From a virus, in the IMG/VR virus record IMGVR_UViG_3300034283_000164, positions 1-35,442 of that record: DNA of 35,442 nucleotides. One strand, 5' to 3'. The translations under genes and the position numbers were made by a program. Positions 1 to 7,324 of the stretch are shown piece after piece. Positions within the stretch are counted from its first letter, which is position 1. Each line of letters starts with the position of its first letter. A model generated the notes under the pieces. That model saw only the letters and a program-made list of their open reading frames with translations. It was not told where the DNA came from and searched no databases.

Positions 1-49
1 TGGTCCAACTTACGGAATATCACAGGACCGATTAACTAAGGACCTATGA
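1..49 (+). CDS. 3' end of the PD-(D/E)XK-like nuclease gene (partial)
   Basis: These bases encode the last residues (ending LTKDL) of the protein whose complete copy lies at 34695-35159; the DNA is identical there. The gene is cut by the window start, not broken. Its TGA overlaps the next ATG as ATGA, the usual coupling in this genome. In a circularised genome this fragment and the full copy are the same gene. Confidence 0.85.
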   Translation, partial: GPTYGISQDRLTKDL

Positions 50-150
50 GATTAGTTAAAATCATTTACTTTTTTCTCATTTCACTTCCATTGGCGGTAT
101 GCTTTTATTTGGGTGCAACCATAATTTTATTTATAAAACCAAAGTTTTGA
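46..150 (+). CDS. 34-aa single-pass membrane microprotein
   Basis: The gene encodes 34 residues starting MRLVKIIYFF. About 25 consecutive hydrophobic residues (6-30) form one transmembrane helix flanked by basic residues (R2, K5; K31, K34), so an inner-membrane location is likely. The start is set by a 4-base ATGA overlap with the nuclease stop, and the stop overlaps the likely TTG start of the next gene. The variant copy at 35156-35260 keeps the frame open and changes one residue (L28 to S). No family is recognised. It is not a clear holin, because it is far from the lysis genes. Confidence 0.6.
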   Translation: MRLVKIIYFFLISLPLAVCFYLGATIILFIKPKF

Positions 151-395
151 GGGATATAACCTATCATTTAGAGAACGCAGTTGAGTACCTTGTTTATGAC
201 TTATCCATTGAGGACATTAAAGAACGAAGGTTAAAAGCGGTCACATATCGGTCCGGGAAGTGCGTTTGTAACTTTATGGGATATCCCCCCAACAAGATTA
301 GCGAATTACGGCAGGTTGGTCGCAAGGTTATTAGCAGACTTGATGGGAAAACATATGCGGTCCGAGTGAAGAAAAAAGTTGAAGATGTTAAGTAA
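147..395 (+). CDS. Small basic conserved hypothetical protein
   Basis: The protein is about 82 residues, rich in Lys/Arg, with a CVC motif in the middle; no family is recognised. The frame is open from an ATG at 99, but TTG at 147 overlaps the previous stop as TTGA and matches the coupling seen elsewhere. That start is therefore preferred, with uncertainty. Coding status is well supported by comparison with the variant copy at 35257-35442: most substitutions (13 of the 16 downstream of 147) fall on third codon positions, and only three residues change (K to E, L to A, E to D). That is purifying selection on this frame. A promoter for the next genes begins inside its 3' end. Confidence 0.75.
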   Translation: MRDITYHLENAVEYLVYDLSIEDIKERRLKAVTYRSGKCVCNFMGYPPNKISELRQVGRKVISRLDGKTYAVRVKKKVEDVK

Positions 396-408
396 AATGT
401 TATATTTG
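379..408 (+). promoter_or_regulatory. Bacteroidota-type promoter (TTG-N19-TATATTTG)
   Basis: TTG at 379-381 and TATATTTG at 401-408 are separated by 19 bases, matching the Bacteroidota housekeeping consensus (TTG or TTTG near -33, TAnnTTTG near -7). The spacing equals that of the promoter at 31643-31672. Transcription would start near 413-415 and read the replication genes. It overlaps the end of the preceding coding region. Confidence 0.6.
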
Positions 409-412
409 GAGT

Positions 413-433
413 ACTTGGTTGGGAAACCCAAGT
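413..433 (+). other. Short hairpin at the predicted transcript start
   Basis: ACTTGG at 413-418 can pair with CCAAGT at 428-433. Alternatively TTGGG at 419-423 can pair with CCCAA at 427-431 with an AAA loop. It sits where the transcript from 379-408 should begin and has no T-tract, so it is a 5' leader hairpin (stability or regulation) and not a terminator. About 90 untranslated bases follow before the ATG at 525. Confidence 0.35.
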
Positions 434-524
434 GCAAGATAAACTTATTAATGCCTTAGAAAGGTTTGGAAGTTCTGCGAAAGCAAACTTGTTTCCCCCG
501 AACCTTTTTAAGGTATTTTTTTTT

Positions 525-1217
525 ATGGCAAAAGACCCAGCAGTGTTATTTTATACTTCTGATTTTCTAACTGGAGTACGCAGAATGACCTATGAGCAAG
601 TAGGTAAATACATTACGCTTCTTTGTATGCAGCACCAATATGGTTTATTAACTGAAAAAGATATGATGCACATATGTGGAACATATGATGAAGATATATG
701 GTGTAAGTTTGATAAAACTGATGCAGGATTTATCAATAACAGAATGCATGAGGAAGCAGAAAAGCGTAAGAGATATTCAGAATCAAGAAGGAATAATAAG
801 ATAAAAGGTACAGAATCTAAACATATGACTAACATATGTGAATCATATGATAAACATATGGAAAATGAAAATGAAAATGTAAATGAAGTTATAATTAGAA
901 ATAAAATACAAAAAGGTAGAGGATTTTTAAAACCTGAGTTATTTGAAGTACAGAACTATTTTGAAGAACTTGGAAACCTAAATGAAGCAGAGGGATTTTT
1001 TAACTACTATGAGAGCAATGGTTGGAAGGTAGGAAAGAACCCTATGAAAGATTGGAAAGCATCATCAAGAAACTGGATTAAAAACTCTAAAAATTATACT
1101 AAAAATGGAACAAGCACTAAGTCAAACTTTGACATCTATAATGAAAAACGAAACGAGTACCATGACTACTTCTCCGAGATTGACAGACTCCGAGCAACTG
1201 GACCTGGAACGCTTTAA
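525..1217 (+). CDS. Replication protein with DUF1376-type N-terminal domain
   Basis: The protein is 230 residues. The N-terminal part (MAKDPAVLFYTSDFLTG..., about 1-85) matches the DUF1376 domain found at the N terminus of phage and prophage replication proteins. The middle is a low-complexity Asn/Glu-rich linker. The C-terminal part ends in the segment GKNPMKDWKASSRNWIKN, common in phage replication initiator or DnaD-like proteins. It probably helps initiate replication at the phage origin with the host helicase. The ATG at 525 is chosen because homology begins there; an in-frame GTG at 432 would add 31 unlikely residues. The 3' end overlaps the next gene. Confidence 0.75.
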   Translation: MAKDPAVLFYTSDFLTGVRRMTYEQVGKYITLLCMQHQYGLLTEKDMMHICGTYDEDIWCKFDKTDAGFINNRMHEEAEKRKRYSESRRNNKIKGTESKHMTNICESYDKHMENENENVNEVIIRNKIQKGRGFLKPELFEVQNYFEELGNLNEAEGFFNYYESNGWKVGKNPMKDWKASSRNWIKNSKNYTKNGTSTKSNFDIYNEKRNEYHDYFSEIDRLRATGPGTL

Positions 1218-1866
1218 ACTTGCAAAATCATCGGAAAAGTTAAACACTATCAGCATTGCTCTTGTAGTTGATGAACTTATAAGGGGAATGCATAAACTTG
1301 GAATTAAGGGAGATAAGATACCCAACAAAGAGGAACTATCTGTCATGTATAAGTCAATAGTTGAGGAATACCCTAACATCAAGTTTGGTGAGTTATCCCT
1401 TGCTTTTGATTTAGCAAGTAAAGGTAAGTTAGATATGGAAGCAGAAACCTATCAGAACTTTTCAGTCTTGTATCTGCATAGATTACTCAGGTCATTCGCA
1501 AGGTATGGGATGCAAAAACTCAATGAGATTAAACCAGTTGAAGAACCTAAATGGAAACCAAGGTACATATCTGATGATGAAAAGATAGAAACTGCGTTTG
1601 ATTGTTATAAAAAGTTTCGCATTTGGGATAGTATCGTGTTCGGGGTTGATGTGTTCCATATTCTGCACAAACAAGGGAAAATCATTGTGGAAGTTGAGGA
1701 CACCTACGACAAGGTCCTAAAGGCAATGAATGATAAAATGTTTGAAGGTTCAAGGCAGGAAAAGATAGACATAAAGAACAAGATGAAGGATGATGACTAC
1801 ATGGAACACCAATGTTATCGGATGGCGGTTGCTGATTATTTTACTAAACTCATAAACAAAGGGTAA
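1141..1866 (+). CDS. Hypothetical protein, possible replication partner or helicase loader
   Basis: The protein is 241 residues, mostly helical and charged, with no Walker motifs or recognised domain. In-frame ATGs at 1105, 1141 and 1162 are all possible; 1141 has an AT-rich upstream region and keeps the overlap with the previous gene moderate (77 bases), but the choice is uncertain. It follows a replication initiator-type gene, the usual place for a helicase loader or replication accessory factor in phages, so that role is inferred from position only. It ends by a 1-base overlap (TAATG) with the methyltransferase. Confidence 0.7.
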   Translation: MKNETSTMTTSPRLTDSEQLDLERFKLAKSSEKLNTISIALVVDELIRGMHKLGIKGDKIPNKEELSVMYKSIVEEYPNIKFGELSLAFDLASKGKLDMEAETYQNFSVLYLHRLLRSFARYGMQKLNEIKPVEEPKWKPRYISDDEKIETAFDCYKKFRIWDSIVFGVDVFHILHKQGKIIVEVEDTYDKVLKAMNDKMFEGSRQEKIDIKNKMKDDDYMEHQCYRMAVADYFTKLINKG

Positions 1867-3101
1867 TGGAATTTAATAAGATATACAACGAACCATGTCT
1901 TGATACACTTAAAAAGATGCAAGATAAAAGCATAGATTGTGTTATATCATCACCACCTTATTGGCAACTGCGTGACTATGGTTATGATGGTCAATGGGGA
2001 TTAGAACCTACCTTTCAAGAATACCTTGAGCATCTTTGGCAAATGATGGATGAGATATATAGAGTGCTAAAAGATGAAGGTACTTGTTGGATAAATTTAG
2101 GGGATAGTTTCTCAACTCAAAGTGGAACAAATGCAGCACTTGCAAGAGGGAAAGATTACCAATCAGATTCAACCTATATTGTAAATAGAGGGGAAAGCGG
2201 AAAGTTAATTAAACCTAAAAATCTACCCAACAAATGCCTTTTGTTAATTCCTCACAGGTTTGCTATTGGTTGCATTGACAGAGGATGGATAGTTAGAAAT
2301 GATATAATATGGGCAAAGAGAAATGGTATGCCAGAATCTGTAACAGATAGGTTTACCAAGAAGCATGAGTACATATTTTTTATGACTAAATCTGAGAAAT
2401 ATTACTTTGATTTGGATGCAATAAGAGATAAAATAAAAACAAATCCTATAAATAGTAAAAATATTAATAGTAAATATCAAACTATATCTATTGAAAAAGA
2501 ACATAGACAAGGTATGCATAATGAAAGAGGCAACAATATTGTTCAAAAAAGATATAATCTACCATCTCAAGAAGAATTGATTAAATACTTAAGAAGTAGA
2601 ACAAATGCCAAAAAGTTAAGTGATGATACTGCTATACCATTAACTAAAATTGAGCATTGGTTTAGAAAAGATGATGTAGGGTTTTCATATCCAAGCGTAG
2701 AAGATTGGAATATTTGCAAAGACTACATAGATGATTGGAGTGATGATTTTCATAAACTTGATACTATGATTTGTGATGTAACTTTAGAAACAGATGATAT
2801 CTCTAAAAATATACATAAAGGCAAGAATCCTGGTTCAGTGTCAGACTTTTGGGATGTAACAACAAAAGGAAGCACAGACCAACATTTTGCATCTTACAAC
2901 ACAGATTTGATAAAAAAACCAATACTTGCAGGATGCCCTGAAGGTGGTATAATCTATGACCCATTTATGGGAACAGGAACAACTGCAATGGCATCTTTAA
3001 GGGCAAATAGAAACTTCATAGGAAGTGAGATGAGTTCTGAATATATTAAAATATGTGAAGAAAATATAAATCCATATCTAATGCAAACTAAACTTTTTTA
3101 A
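1866..3101 (+). CDS. DNA methyltransferase, beta class (N4-cytosine or N6-adenine)
   Basis: The protein is 411 residues. Catalytic motif IV is SPPY (residues 29-32), and the SAM-binding motif I, DPFMGTGTT, lies near the C terminus (about 365-373). This order, IV before I, defines beta-class amino-methyltransferases. SPPY is most often seen in N4-cytosine enzymes, although adenine enzymes also occur. Residues about 200-325 form a target-recognition insert containing a helix-turn-helix-like stretch (TKIEHWFRKDD). That insert is visibly more AT-rich than neighbouring genes, which may mean separate acquisition. No cognate restriction enzyme is obvious, so it likely protects phage DNA from host restriction. 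Confidence 0.9.
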   Translation: MEFNKIYNEPCLDTLKKMQDKSIDCVISSPPYWQLRDYGYDGQWGLEPTFQEYLEHLWQMMDEIYRVLKDEGTCWINLGDSFSTQSGTNAALARGKDYQSDSTYIVNRGESGKLIKPKNLPNKCLLLIPHRFAIGCIDRGWIVRNDIIWAKRNGMPESVTDRFTKKHEYIFFMTKSEKYYFDLDAIRDKIKTNPINSKNINSKYQTISIEKEHRQGMHNERGNNIVQKRYNLPSQEELIKYLRSRTNAKKLSDDTAIPLTKIEHWFRKDDVGFSYPSVEDWNICKDYIDDWSDDFHKLDTMICDVTLETDDISKNIHKGKNPGSVSDFWDVTTKGSTDQHFASYNTDLIKKPILAGCPEGGIIYDPFMGTGTTAMASLRANRNFIGSEMSSEYIKICEENINPYLMQTKLF

Positions 3102-3102
3102 T

Positions 3103-3408
3103 ATGGACCTTACCGCAGGAATGATAACAAAGTTCGCATTAATCAAGTTGGAAGCAAAAGGATACTATGTTTGGCGAAATAATAACTTATCTGTACCTGG
3201 AAGGAAGTTCATTGGTGAGAGAGGTGTGGCAGATATAACCGGATTTTGCAAGTCAACGGGCAAGGCAGTCTATTGCGAGGTTAAAACTATTAAGGATAAA
3301 ATTAGCGATTATCAAATAGTTTTTCTCAATAGAGCAAAGAATGCAGGTGCATTGTGTTACCTTGCAACTGACAATAAAGGCATACCGGAACTTAACGAAT
3401 GGGTCTGA
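3103..3408 (+). CDS. VRR-NUC family nuclease
   Basis: The protein is 101 residues, the full length of a stand-alone VRR-NUC domain. It shows GVAD (D44), the CEVK core (E59, K61) and a downstream DYQ (Q71), consistent with the PD-(D/E)XK-type metal-binding site of this family. Phage VRR-NUC proteins are thought to cleave branched or flapped DNA, as Holliday-junction resolvase-like enzymes, in replication, recombination or packaging. It starts 1 base after the methyltransferase stop and overlaps the next gene by 10 bases. It could also act as the restriction partner of the methyltransferase, but there is no direct evidence for that. Confidence 0.85.
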   Translation: MDLTAGMITKFALIKLEAKGYYVWRNNNLSVPGRKFIGERGVADITGFCKSTGKAVYCEVKTIKDKISDYQIVFLNRAKNAGALCYLATDNKGIPELNEWV

Positions 3409-3914
3409 CAAAAAACGATATCATCGCAGGTCTGTACACCGATAAGGATATAGACAATGCCATCAAGAAGATGCAACCTTTTGAGTTGCAGGATGATTTG
3501 AGGCAAGAGATGTTTATGGTACTTTGTGAGATGGATGAGGCAAAGTTTATGTCAATGCATAACGGGGGATTCTTAAAGTTCTACTTGGTCCGCACAATGC
3601 TCTCAATGATAAAGTCGGATAGGTCAACCTTCTTTAATAAGTTCCGCAGAGTATTTACTGAATGGACCGAGAAATACGATGCACCCGATGTAAGCGATAC
3701 CATCCAAACTGATGAGATAACTGTTAAACTGAATAATTCTTTAAAGATTCTGCATTGGTACGAACTTGAGATACTTCGCTTATATTCCGAGAACGGGCAA
3801 AACATAATGTCCCTTTCACGAGACACTGGCATCCCTTATAGGTCGCTAATGAAAACCATTAAAAAAACTAAAACACTTTTAAAATATAAAATCAAAAACC
3901 ATGCTATCACTTAA
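3399..3914 (+). CDS. Sigma-70-like (ECF-type) transcription factor
   Basis: The protein is 171 residues. Residues about 28-70 (DDLRQEMFMVLCEM..., then FLKFYLVRTMLSMIKSDR) resemble sigma region 2. Residues about 118-160 (LHWYELEILRLYSENGQNIMSLSRDTGIP...) resemble the region 4 helix-turn-helix that reads the -35 element. The order and spacing fit a small ECF-like sigma factor or sigma-derived regulator. It lies at the end of the replication block and upstream of structural genes, so it may redirect host RNA polymerase to late genes; this is inference. No second promoter class was identified for it. Confidence 0.7.
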   Translation: MGLTKNDIIAGLYTDKDIDNAIKKMQPFELQDDLRQEMFMVLCEMDEAKFMSMHNGGFLKFYLVRTMLSMIKSDRSTFFNKFRRVFTEWTEKYDAPDVSDTIQTDEITVKLNNSLKILHWYELEILRLYSENGQNIMSLSRDTGIPYRSLMKTIKKTKTLLKYKIKNHAIT

Positions 3915-4152
3915 AATTGTTATCGCAACGCTTTTCTCTGTTTTTTACATAATTGATATGGCAAGGCTTCCGGAACGCTTCAAAGTCAATTTTAAACCTT
4001 TTAACTGCAATATGTGCCTATCCGTATATATTGCCATTGCTTTGTACTTCCTGCCCGTAATGGTCCTTAATTGCGTTTTAGTGGCATTTGTTGCAGGTGT
4101 ATCTGCTCCGCTATTTAGAAATCTTATGAATAACATATTCTTTAAAAAATAA
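3901..4152 (+). CDS. Small membrane protein with CNMC motif
   Basis: The protein is 83 residues with two or three hydrophobic segments: 4-20, then about 39-71 containing a likely hairpin. Between them sits FKPFNCNMCLS, a CxxC pair beside the membrane that resembles the Cys-rich loop of small DUF1360-like membrane proteins. The start overlaps the sigma-like gene by 14 bases. Function is unknown: membrane insertion is clear, metal binding or disulphide formation is possible, and a holin role is unlikely this far from the lysis module. Confidence 0.7.
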   Translation: MLSLKIVIATLFSVFYIIDMARLPERFKVNFKPFNCNMCLSVYIAIALYFLPVMVLNCVLVAFVAGVSAPLFRNLMNNIFFKK

Positions 4153-4156
4153 CACA

Positions 4157-4264
4157 ATGACACAAGAAGATGTAGCATTTTGTATTTTCTATGGTGCAAT
4201 ATGCATTGCAGGACTTGTAGTTGCATTTAGTTATTGGTATAATGAAATATTTAAAAACAAATAA
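4157..4264 (+). CDS. 35-aa single-pass membrane microprotein
   Basis: The gene encodes MTQEDVAFCIFYGAICIAGL... of 35 residues, with one transmembrane helix (about 7-28) and a basic end (KNK). It lies 4 bases after the previous stop and 3 bases before the next ATG, filling an otherwise empty gap in a dense operon. The upstream sequence AACACA is typical of starts in this genome. No family is recognised. Confidence 0.6.
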   Translation: MTQEDVAFCIFYGAICIAGLVVAFSYWYNEIFKNK

Positions 4265-4267
4265 ACT

Positions 4268-4483
4268 ATGGCACAACAAACAGCAGTAGAATGGTTGGTT
4301 GAACAACTGATACCAAAAGCAATGGTTACTTATGACACTACAACATATAATGCCATTCAAAAAGCAAAAGCAATGGAAAAAGAGCAGATAGTAAATGCAC
4401 ATTTATTTGGATTGTTACGACCTCTTGAAATGGAAGCAACTAAACAAGCAGAACAATACTACAACGAAACCTATAACAAATGA
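4268..4483 (+). CDS. Conserved small Bacteroidetes phage protein
   Basis: The protein is 71 residues, acidic-to-neutral and helical. It has the pattern AVEWLVEQL near the start, a central KAKAMEKEQI helix and a final EQYYNETY. I know this pattern from many Flavobacteria and Bacteroidetes phages, where it has no assigned function. The stop overlaps the next ATG by four bases (ATGA). No catalytic or metal-binding residues are evident. Confidence 0.75.
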   Translation: MAQQTAVEWLVEQLIPKAMVTYDTTTYNAIQKAKAMEKEQIVNAHLFGLLRPLEMEATKQAEQYYNETYNK

Positions 4484-4776
4484 CACAGGAAGACGAGCAG
4501 TTTATTCAAGACAATATTTACAATTTTGAATGCGTAAAGATTGGGTTTATGAAGAACCTACCCTTGCATATCTTGGTGGGGTATGAGCAGATTTATAGAA
4601 GGTATCTTGACCCTGGTTTTATCCTTACAAGTTGGTGTGCTAACTGTGTGGCAGATATGATGAAGCGGTTGAGTAACTATTGGGATTCATACCAAGCATC
4701 CAAGTTGCTTGATGCCGAAATTGTAGAGCAACCGATACCCAAGAAGAAAGGTAGACCATTTAAAAATAAACAATGA
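4480..4776 (+). CDS. Hypothetical phage protein with basic AT-hook-like tail
   Basis: The protein is 98 residues. Its centre has the helical stretch YEQIYRRYLDPG and the Cys pair CANC (about 53-56). The last residues, PKKKGRPFKNKQ, contain a KGRP core that resembles an AT-hook, so minor-groove DNA binding is possible. It is coupled by ATGA overlaps to genes on both sides. Function is unknown. Its position before the glycan cassette is probably positional only. Confidence 0.7.
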   Translation: MTQEDEQFIQDNIYNFECVKIGFMKNLPLHILVGYEQIYRRYLDPGFILTSWCANCVADMMKRLSNYWDSYQASKLLDAEIVEQPIPKKKGRPFKNKQ

Positions 4777-5780
4777 GAATAATCACAGTCGGTCAACGTA
4801 ATTCGGGGGTTTCATTTCATAGGTTGTTTAATCCGTTAATCTACTTGCCAAAGGATTATGCAATGATGACTGATGTACTTACCGAGGAAGAACTTGAAAA
4901 AGGGTATGACATACTTTTTATCAATCGTTACATATCAGGAATGGAGGTTGATGAGGTTGTAAGGTTAAGGGAGAAGTACGGATTCAAGTTGGTGGTTGAT
5001 GTTGACGATTATTGGAATCTTGATGCTTGGCATATTCTTTATGGCAAATATCCAACGCAGAAGGTCATTGACCATATCAAGGTCGCAGATATTGTTACTT
5101 GCTCAAACAATGATTTAGCGGTTCAGATTGATGAACTCAATCAGAATTGGATAGTAATTCCAAACGCTTTGCCTTATGGTGAGGACCAGTTCACGGATGT
5201 AAAGACTGAATCGGATAAGGTCCGCTTTGTTTATGCAGGTTCGGTAACACACGAAAAGGATATCGCAATACTAAAGAATCCGATGAAAAGGGTGGCAGGA
5301 GATGCAATGGTAAAGAATAACTCAACCTTTATACTTTGCGGATATAGCGAGGACAAGAACGTGGCAAATGTATGGGGCAGAATGATTAACGACTATTTAT
5401 GCGGATTCAATGTTGATGGATACATACGGGCAGCGTTACCAGTTGATGAGTACATGAACTTTTATAATGAGACAGATGCTTGTCTTGTTCCTTTGGTTGC
5501 ATCCAAGTTCAATGCTATGAAATCAAATCTAAAAGTATTGGAGGCAGCAACTAAGAATGCACCTGTAATTTGTTCCAATGTCAAACCTTATGCAGATTGT
5601 AAGTATATCATTCCTGTAAACAATCAATCCGATTGGTTTACAAATATTAAAAAAGTTGTCAAAGATGCTATTTATAGACAAGAGATGGGGATTGCGAATG
5701 GCGAGTGGTGTAGAGAAAACTTTAACTTGGTCAAGGTAAATGAATTACGTTCACAAATATTTAAATCTTTATGCCAGTAA
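4773..5780 (+). CDS. Glycosyltransferase, GT-B fold (GT4-like)
   Basis: The protein is 335 residues. The N-terminal Rossmann half (1-150) has KLVVDVDDYW and VADIVTCSN. The C-terminal half (about 165-320) has FVYAGSVTHEKDI, TFILCGYSED and the donor-binding helix MKSNLKVLEAA, with a conserved Lys/Glu pair typical of GT4 retaining enzymes. It would transfer a nucleotide-activated sugar. It begins a four-enzyme cassette and is ATGA-coupled to the gene before it. The substrate cannot be read from sequence; virion glycosylation or host surface glycan modification are the main options. Modified-base DNA glucosylation is less likely, since no base-modifying enzymes are seen. Confidence 0.8.
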   Translation: MRIITVGQRNSGVSFHRLFNPLIYLPKDYAMMTDVLTEEELEKGYDILFINRYISGMEVDEVVRLREKYGFKLVVDVDDYWNLDAWHILYGKYPTQKVIDHIKVADIVTCSNNDLAVQIDELNQNWIVIPNALPYGEDQFTDVKTESDKVRFVYAGSVTHEKDIAILKNPMKRVAGDAMVKNNSTFILCGYSEDKNVANVWGRMINDYLCGFNVDGYIRAALPVDEYMNFYNETDACLVPLVASKFNAMKSNLKVLEAATKNAPVICSNVKPYADCKYIIPVNNQSDWFTNIKKVVKDAIYRQEMGIANGEWCRENFNLVKVNELRSQIFKSLCQ

Positions 5781-5938
5781 TCAAATGTAGCAACGGAAAG
5801 TATCGCATCGGTTCGGGTCAATGCATCTACGATACAAAAGAGAAGGCGACTGAGGTATGGACCGCAATACTTGCAGGGGGTAAATATTCTTACAAGAAAC
5901 CAAAGGAAAAAAACACAAAAACCAAACGCAATGGATAA
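5771..5938 (+). CDS. 55-aa conserved small phage protein (MPVIKCSNGKYRIG type)
   Basis: The protein is 55 residues, starts MPVIKCSNGKYRIGSGQCIY and ends in a Lys-rich tail. This signature recurs in many phages of different hosts, usually near structural or glycan genes, and has no assigned function. Two cysteines (6 and 18) may form a bond or bind metal. It overlaps the preceding stop by 10 bases and the following start (ATG 5931) by 8. A longer reading frame in another phase over the same bases is judged a shadow because this motif is conserved. Confidence 0.7.
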   Translation: MPVIKCSNGKYRIGSGQCIYDTKEKATEVWTAILAGGKYSYKKPKEKNTKTKRNG

Positions 5939-6704
5939 AGTCCTTATCGCAATGGCGGTGCATGACACCGAAGAAAACAAAAGGTCAGAACTAACCGAAA
6001 AGGTCTTAAATGAATTACATTTTCAGCATATCTTTTATGACCATGAGTTTTGGATTATAGATAATAACTCTTGTCAAGCAACAAAGGAAATCATCAAGCA
6101 ATATCCATTTGTAAATATCATAACTAATGATGAGAACATTGGAACGGCAGAGGCGGTTAACCTTGCTTGGAAGCATCGCAAACCAGGTCAGCATTGTATC
6201 AAGATGGACAACGATGTAATTATAGACAATGTTGATTGGGTTAAAGAAATGGTGGAAGCAATAGAACGTGAGGCAAGGATTGGCATAGTAGGTCTAAAGA
6301 GAAAAGATTGTTGGGAAGAACCGAATCACGCATTACCTGATTGGAGAAGCGAGTTGATTATGCTACCACACCTTGCAGGTCAGCGTTGGATTATAGTTGA
6401 GAAGTGCCATCACATTATCGGTACTTGCCAAATGTACTCATCCGCTTTGCTTGACAAAATAGGGTATCTTTGCCAACCTAATCTATATGGTTATGATGAT
6501 GTTCTTGCATCTCATAGGTCAACAGTTGCAGGGATGTGGAACGTATTTCTTCCGCATATTGAAATTGAACACATAGACAAAGGGGAAACGGAATACCAAA
6601 CGTGGAAAGAGAAACACAGTTCAGAGGTAACGCAACAGGTTATTAAAATGACCCATGAATACTATCACGGCACAAGACCAATATACTACAATCCTTTTCA
6701 ATGA
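5931..6704 (+). CDS. Glycosyltransferase family 2-like (GT-A fold)
   Basis: The protein is 257 residues. It shows the GT-A hallmarks in order: VLIAMAVHD, WIIDNNS (43-47), DENIGTAEAVNLAW (67-80) and the DxD-type metal/nucleotide site KMDNDVI (D93, D95). The C terminus contains IEIEHIDKGE. It would transfer a sugar from a nucleotide donor. The ATG at 5931 is chosen because the fold begins directly; an in-frame GTG at 5871 would only add Lys-rich sequence from the overlapping gene. It is followed by ATGA coupling to a second GT-A type gene. Confidence 0.8.
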   Translation: MDKVLIAMAVHDTEENKRSELTEKVLNELHFQHIFYDHEFWIIDNNSCQATKEIIKQYPFVNIITNDENIGTAEAVNLAWKHRKPGQHCIKMDNDVIIDNVDWVKEMVEAIEREARIGIVGLKRKDCWEEPNHALPDWRSELIMLPHLAGQRWIIVEKCHHIIGTCQMYSSALLDKIGYLCQPNLYGYDDVLASHRSTVAGMWNVFLPHIEIEHIDKGETEYQTWKEKHSSEVTQQVIKMTHEYYHGTRPIYYNPFQ

Positions 6705-7324
6705 AAGTAATAGTATCACTTGATAATATAAATCACCCAGGTTGGTTAAAGTTGGAGGAATCCCTAAAGCAACATGGTTGGTCCTATCATCCAATAGTAA
6801 AAGAGTGGCAAGGGTTTGGCACTAAGATAATAGGACTTTATGAGTACCTATGCTCAACCGATACGGATGAATTCATCTACCTTGATGCTTACGATAACTA
6901 TTGCATATCCAATCCAGATGAGTTTAACTATAAGCATAGAGGACAAAGCGGTCTTATCATAAGTTCGGAGAAAGGATGCTATCCCGATGTACATAATATG
7001 GGCAAGTTTCCAGTGGTTAATCACGAATGGAAATTCCTAAATAGTGGGCAGATTTACGGAAACAAAAAGGACTTCCTTGATATCTACCATAGCAATCCTC
7101 CGAGGTTTGAAGATGATGACCAAAGGTGGTACACGGACCGATTCCTTGCAATGCCTGACAAGATAGGACTTGATTATTGCAATATTTTTCAATCCGTTGC
7201 GTTTGAGGTTGAAGGCGACTTTACCCTAACGTACAATAGACTATACAACAATAAGACCCACACCTTCCCTATGTTCATTCACGGGAACGGCAAAACCGAT
7301 ATGACTAAATTTTACCAACTATGA
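6701..7324 (+). CDS. PLOD/collagen-type glycosyltransferase
   Basis: The protein is 207 residues. The motifs LDAYD (61-65), LNSGQIYG (113-120), DDDQRW (138-143) and IHGNG (193-197) occur in the order found in the glycosyltransferase domain of procollagen lysyl hydroxylases (PLOD) and related viral proteins. LDAYD would bind Mn2+ and the UDP-sugar. In animals and giant viruses these enzymes glycosylate hydroxylysine in collagen-like repeats. Here the tail fibre has a short collagen-like GATGPQGPAGAG stretch, but no lysyl hydroxylase is seen, so that link is speculative. It is ATGA-coupled on both sides. Confidence 0.75.
   Translation: MKVIVSLDNINHPGWLKLEESLKQHGWSYHPIVKEWQGFGTKIIGLYEYLCSTDTDEFIYLDAYDNYCISNPDEFNYKHRGQSGLIISSEKGCYPDVHNMGKFPVVNHEWKFLNSGQIYGNKKDFLDIYHSNPPRFEDDDQRWYTDRFLAMPDKIGLDYCNIFQSVAFEVEGDFTLTYNRLYNNKTHTFPMFIHGNGKTDMTKFYQL

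Larger units (their letters stand above)
1..332. repeat. Terminal direct repeat, left copy
   Basis: Bases 1-127 are identical to 35111-35237, and bases 128-332 match 35238-35442 with 17 substitutions (128, 194, 200, 212, 215, 219, 227, 231-233, 254, 287, 290, 296, 299, 305, 323). An exact match of 127 followed by divergence is what a k=127 de Bruijn assembler leaves at the junction of a circular genome when a strain variant continues past it. This implies a unit length of 35,110 bp. The alternative, two real tandem copies, is less likely. Confidence 0.9.

Noticed and set aside
432-524. Upstream GTG start extending the DUF1376 protein by 31 residues
   Set aside because: The extension is unrelated to the family, which begins at ATG 525, and it overlaps a leader hairpin.
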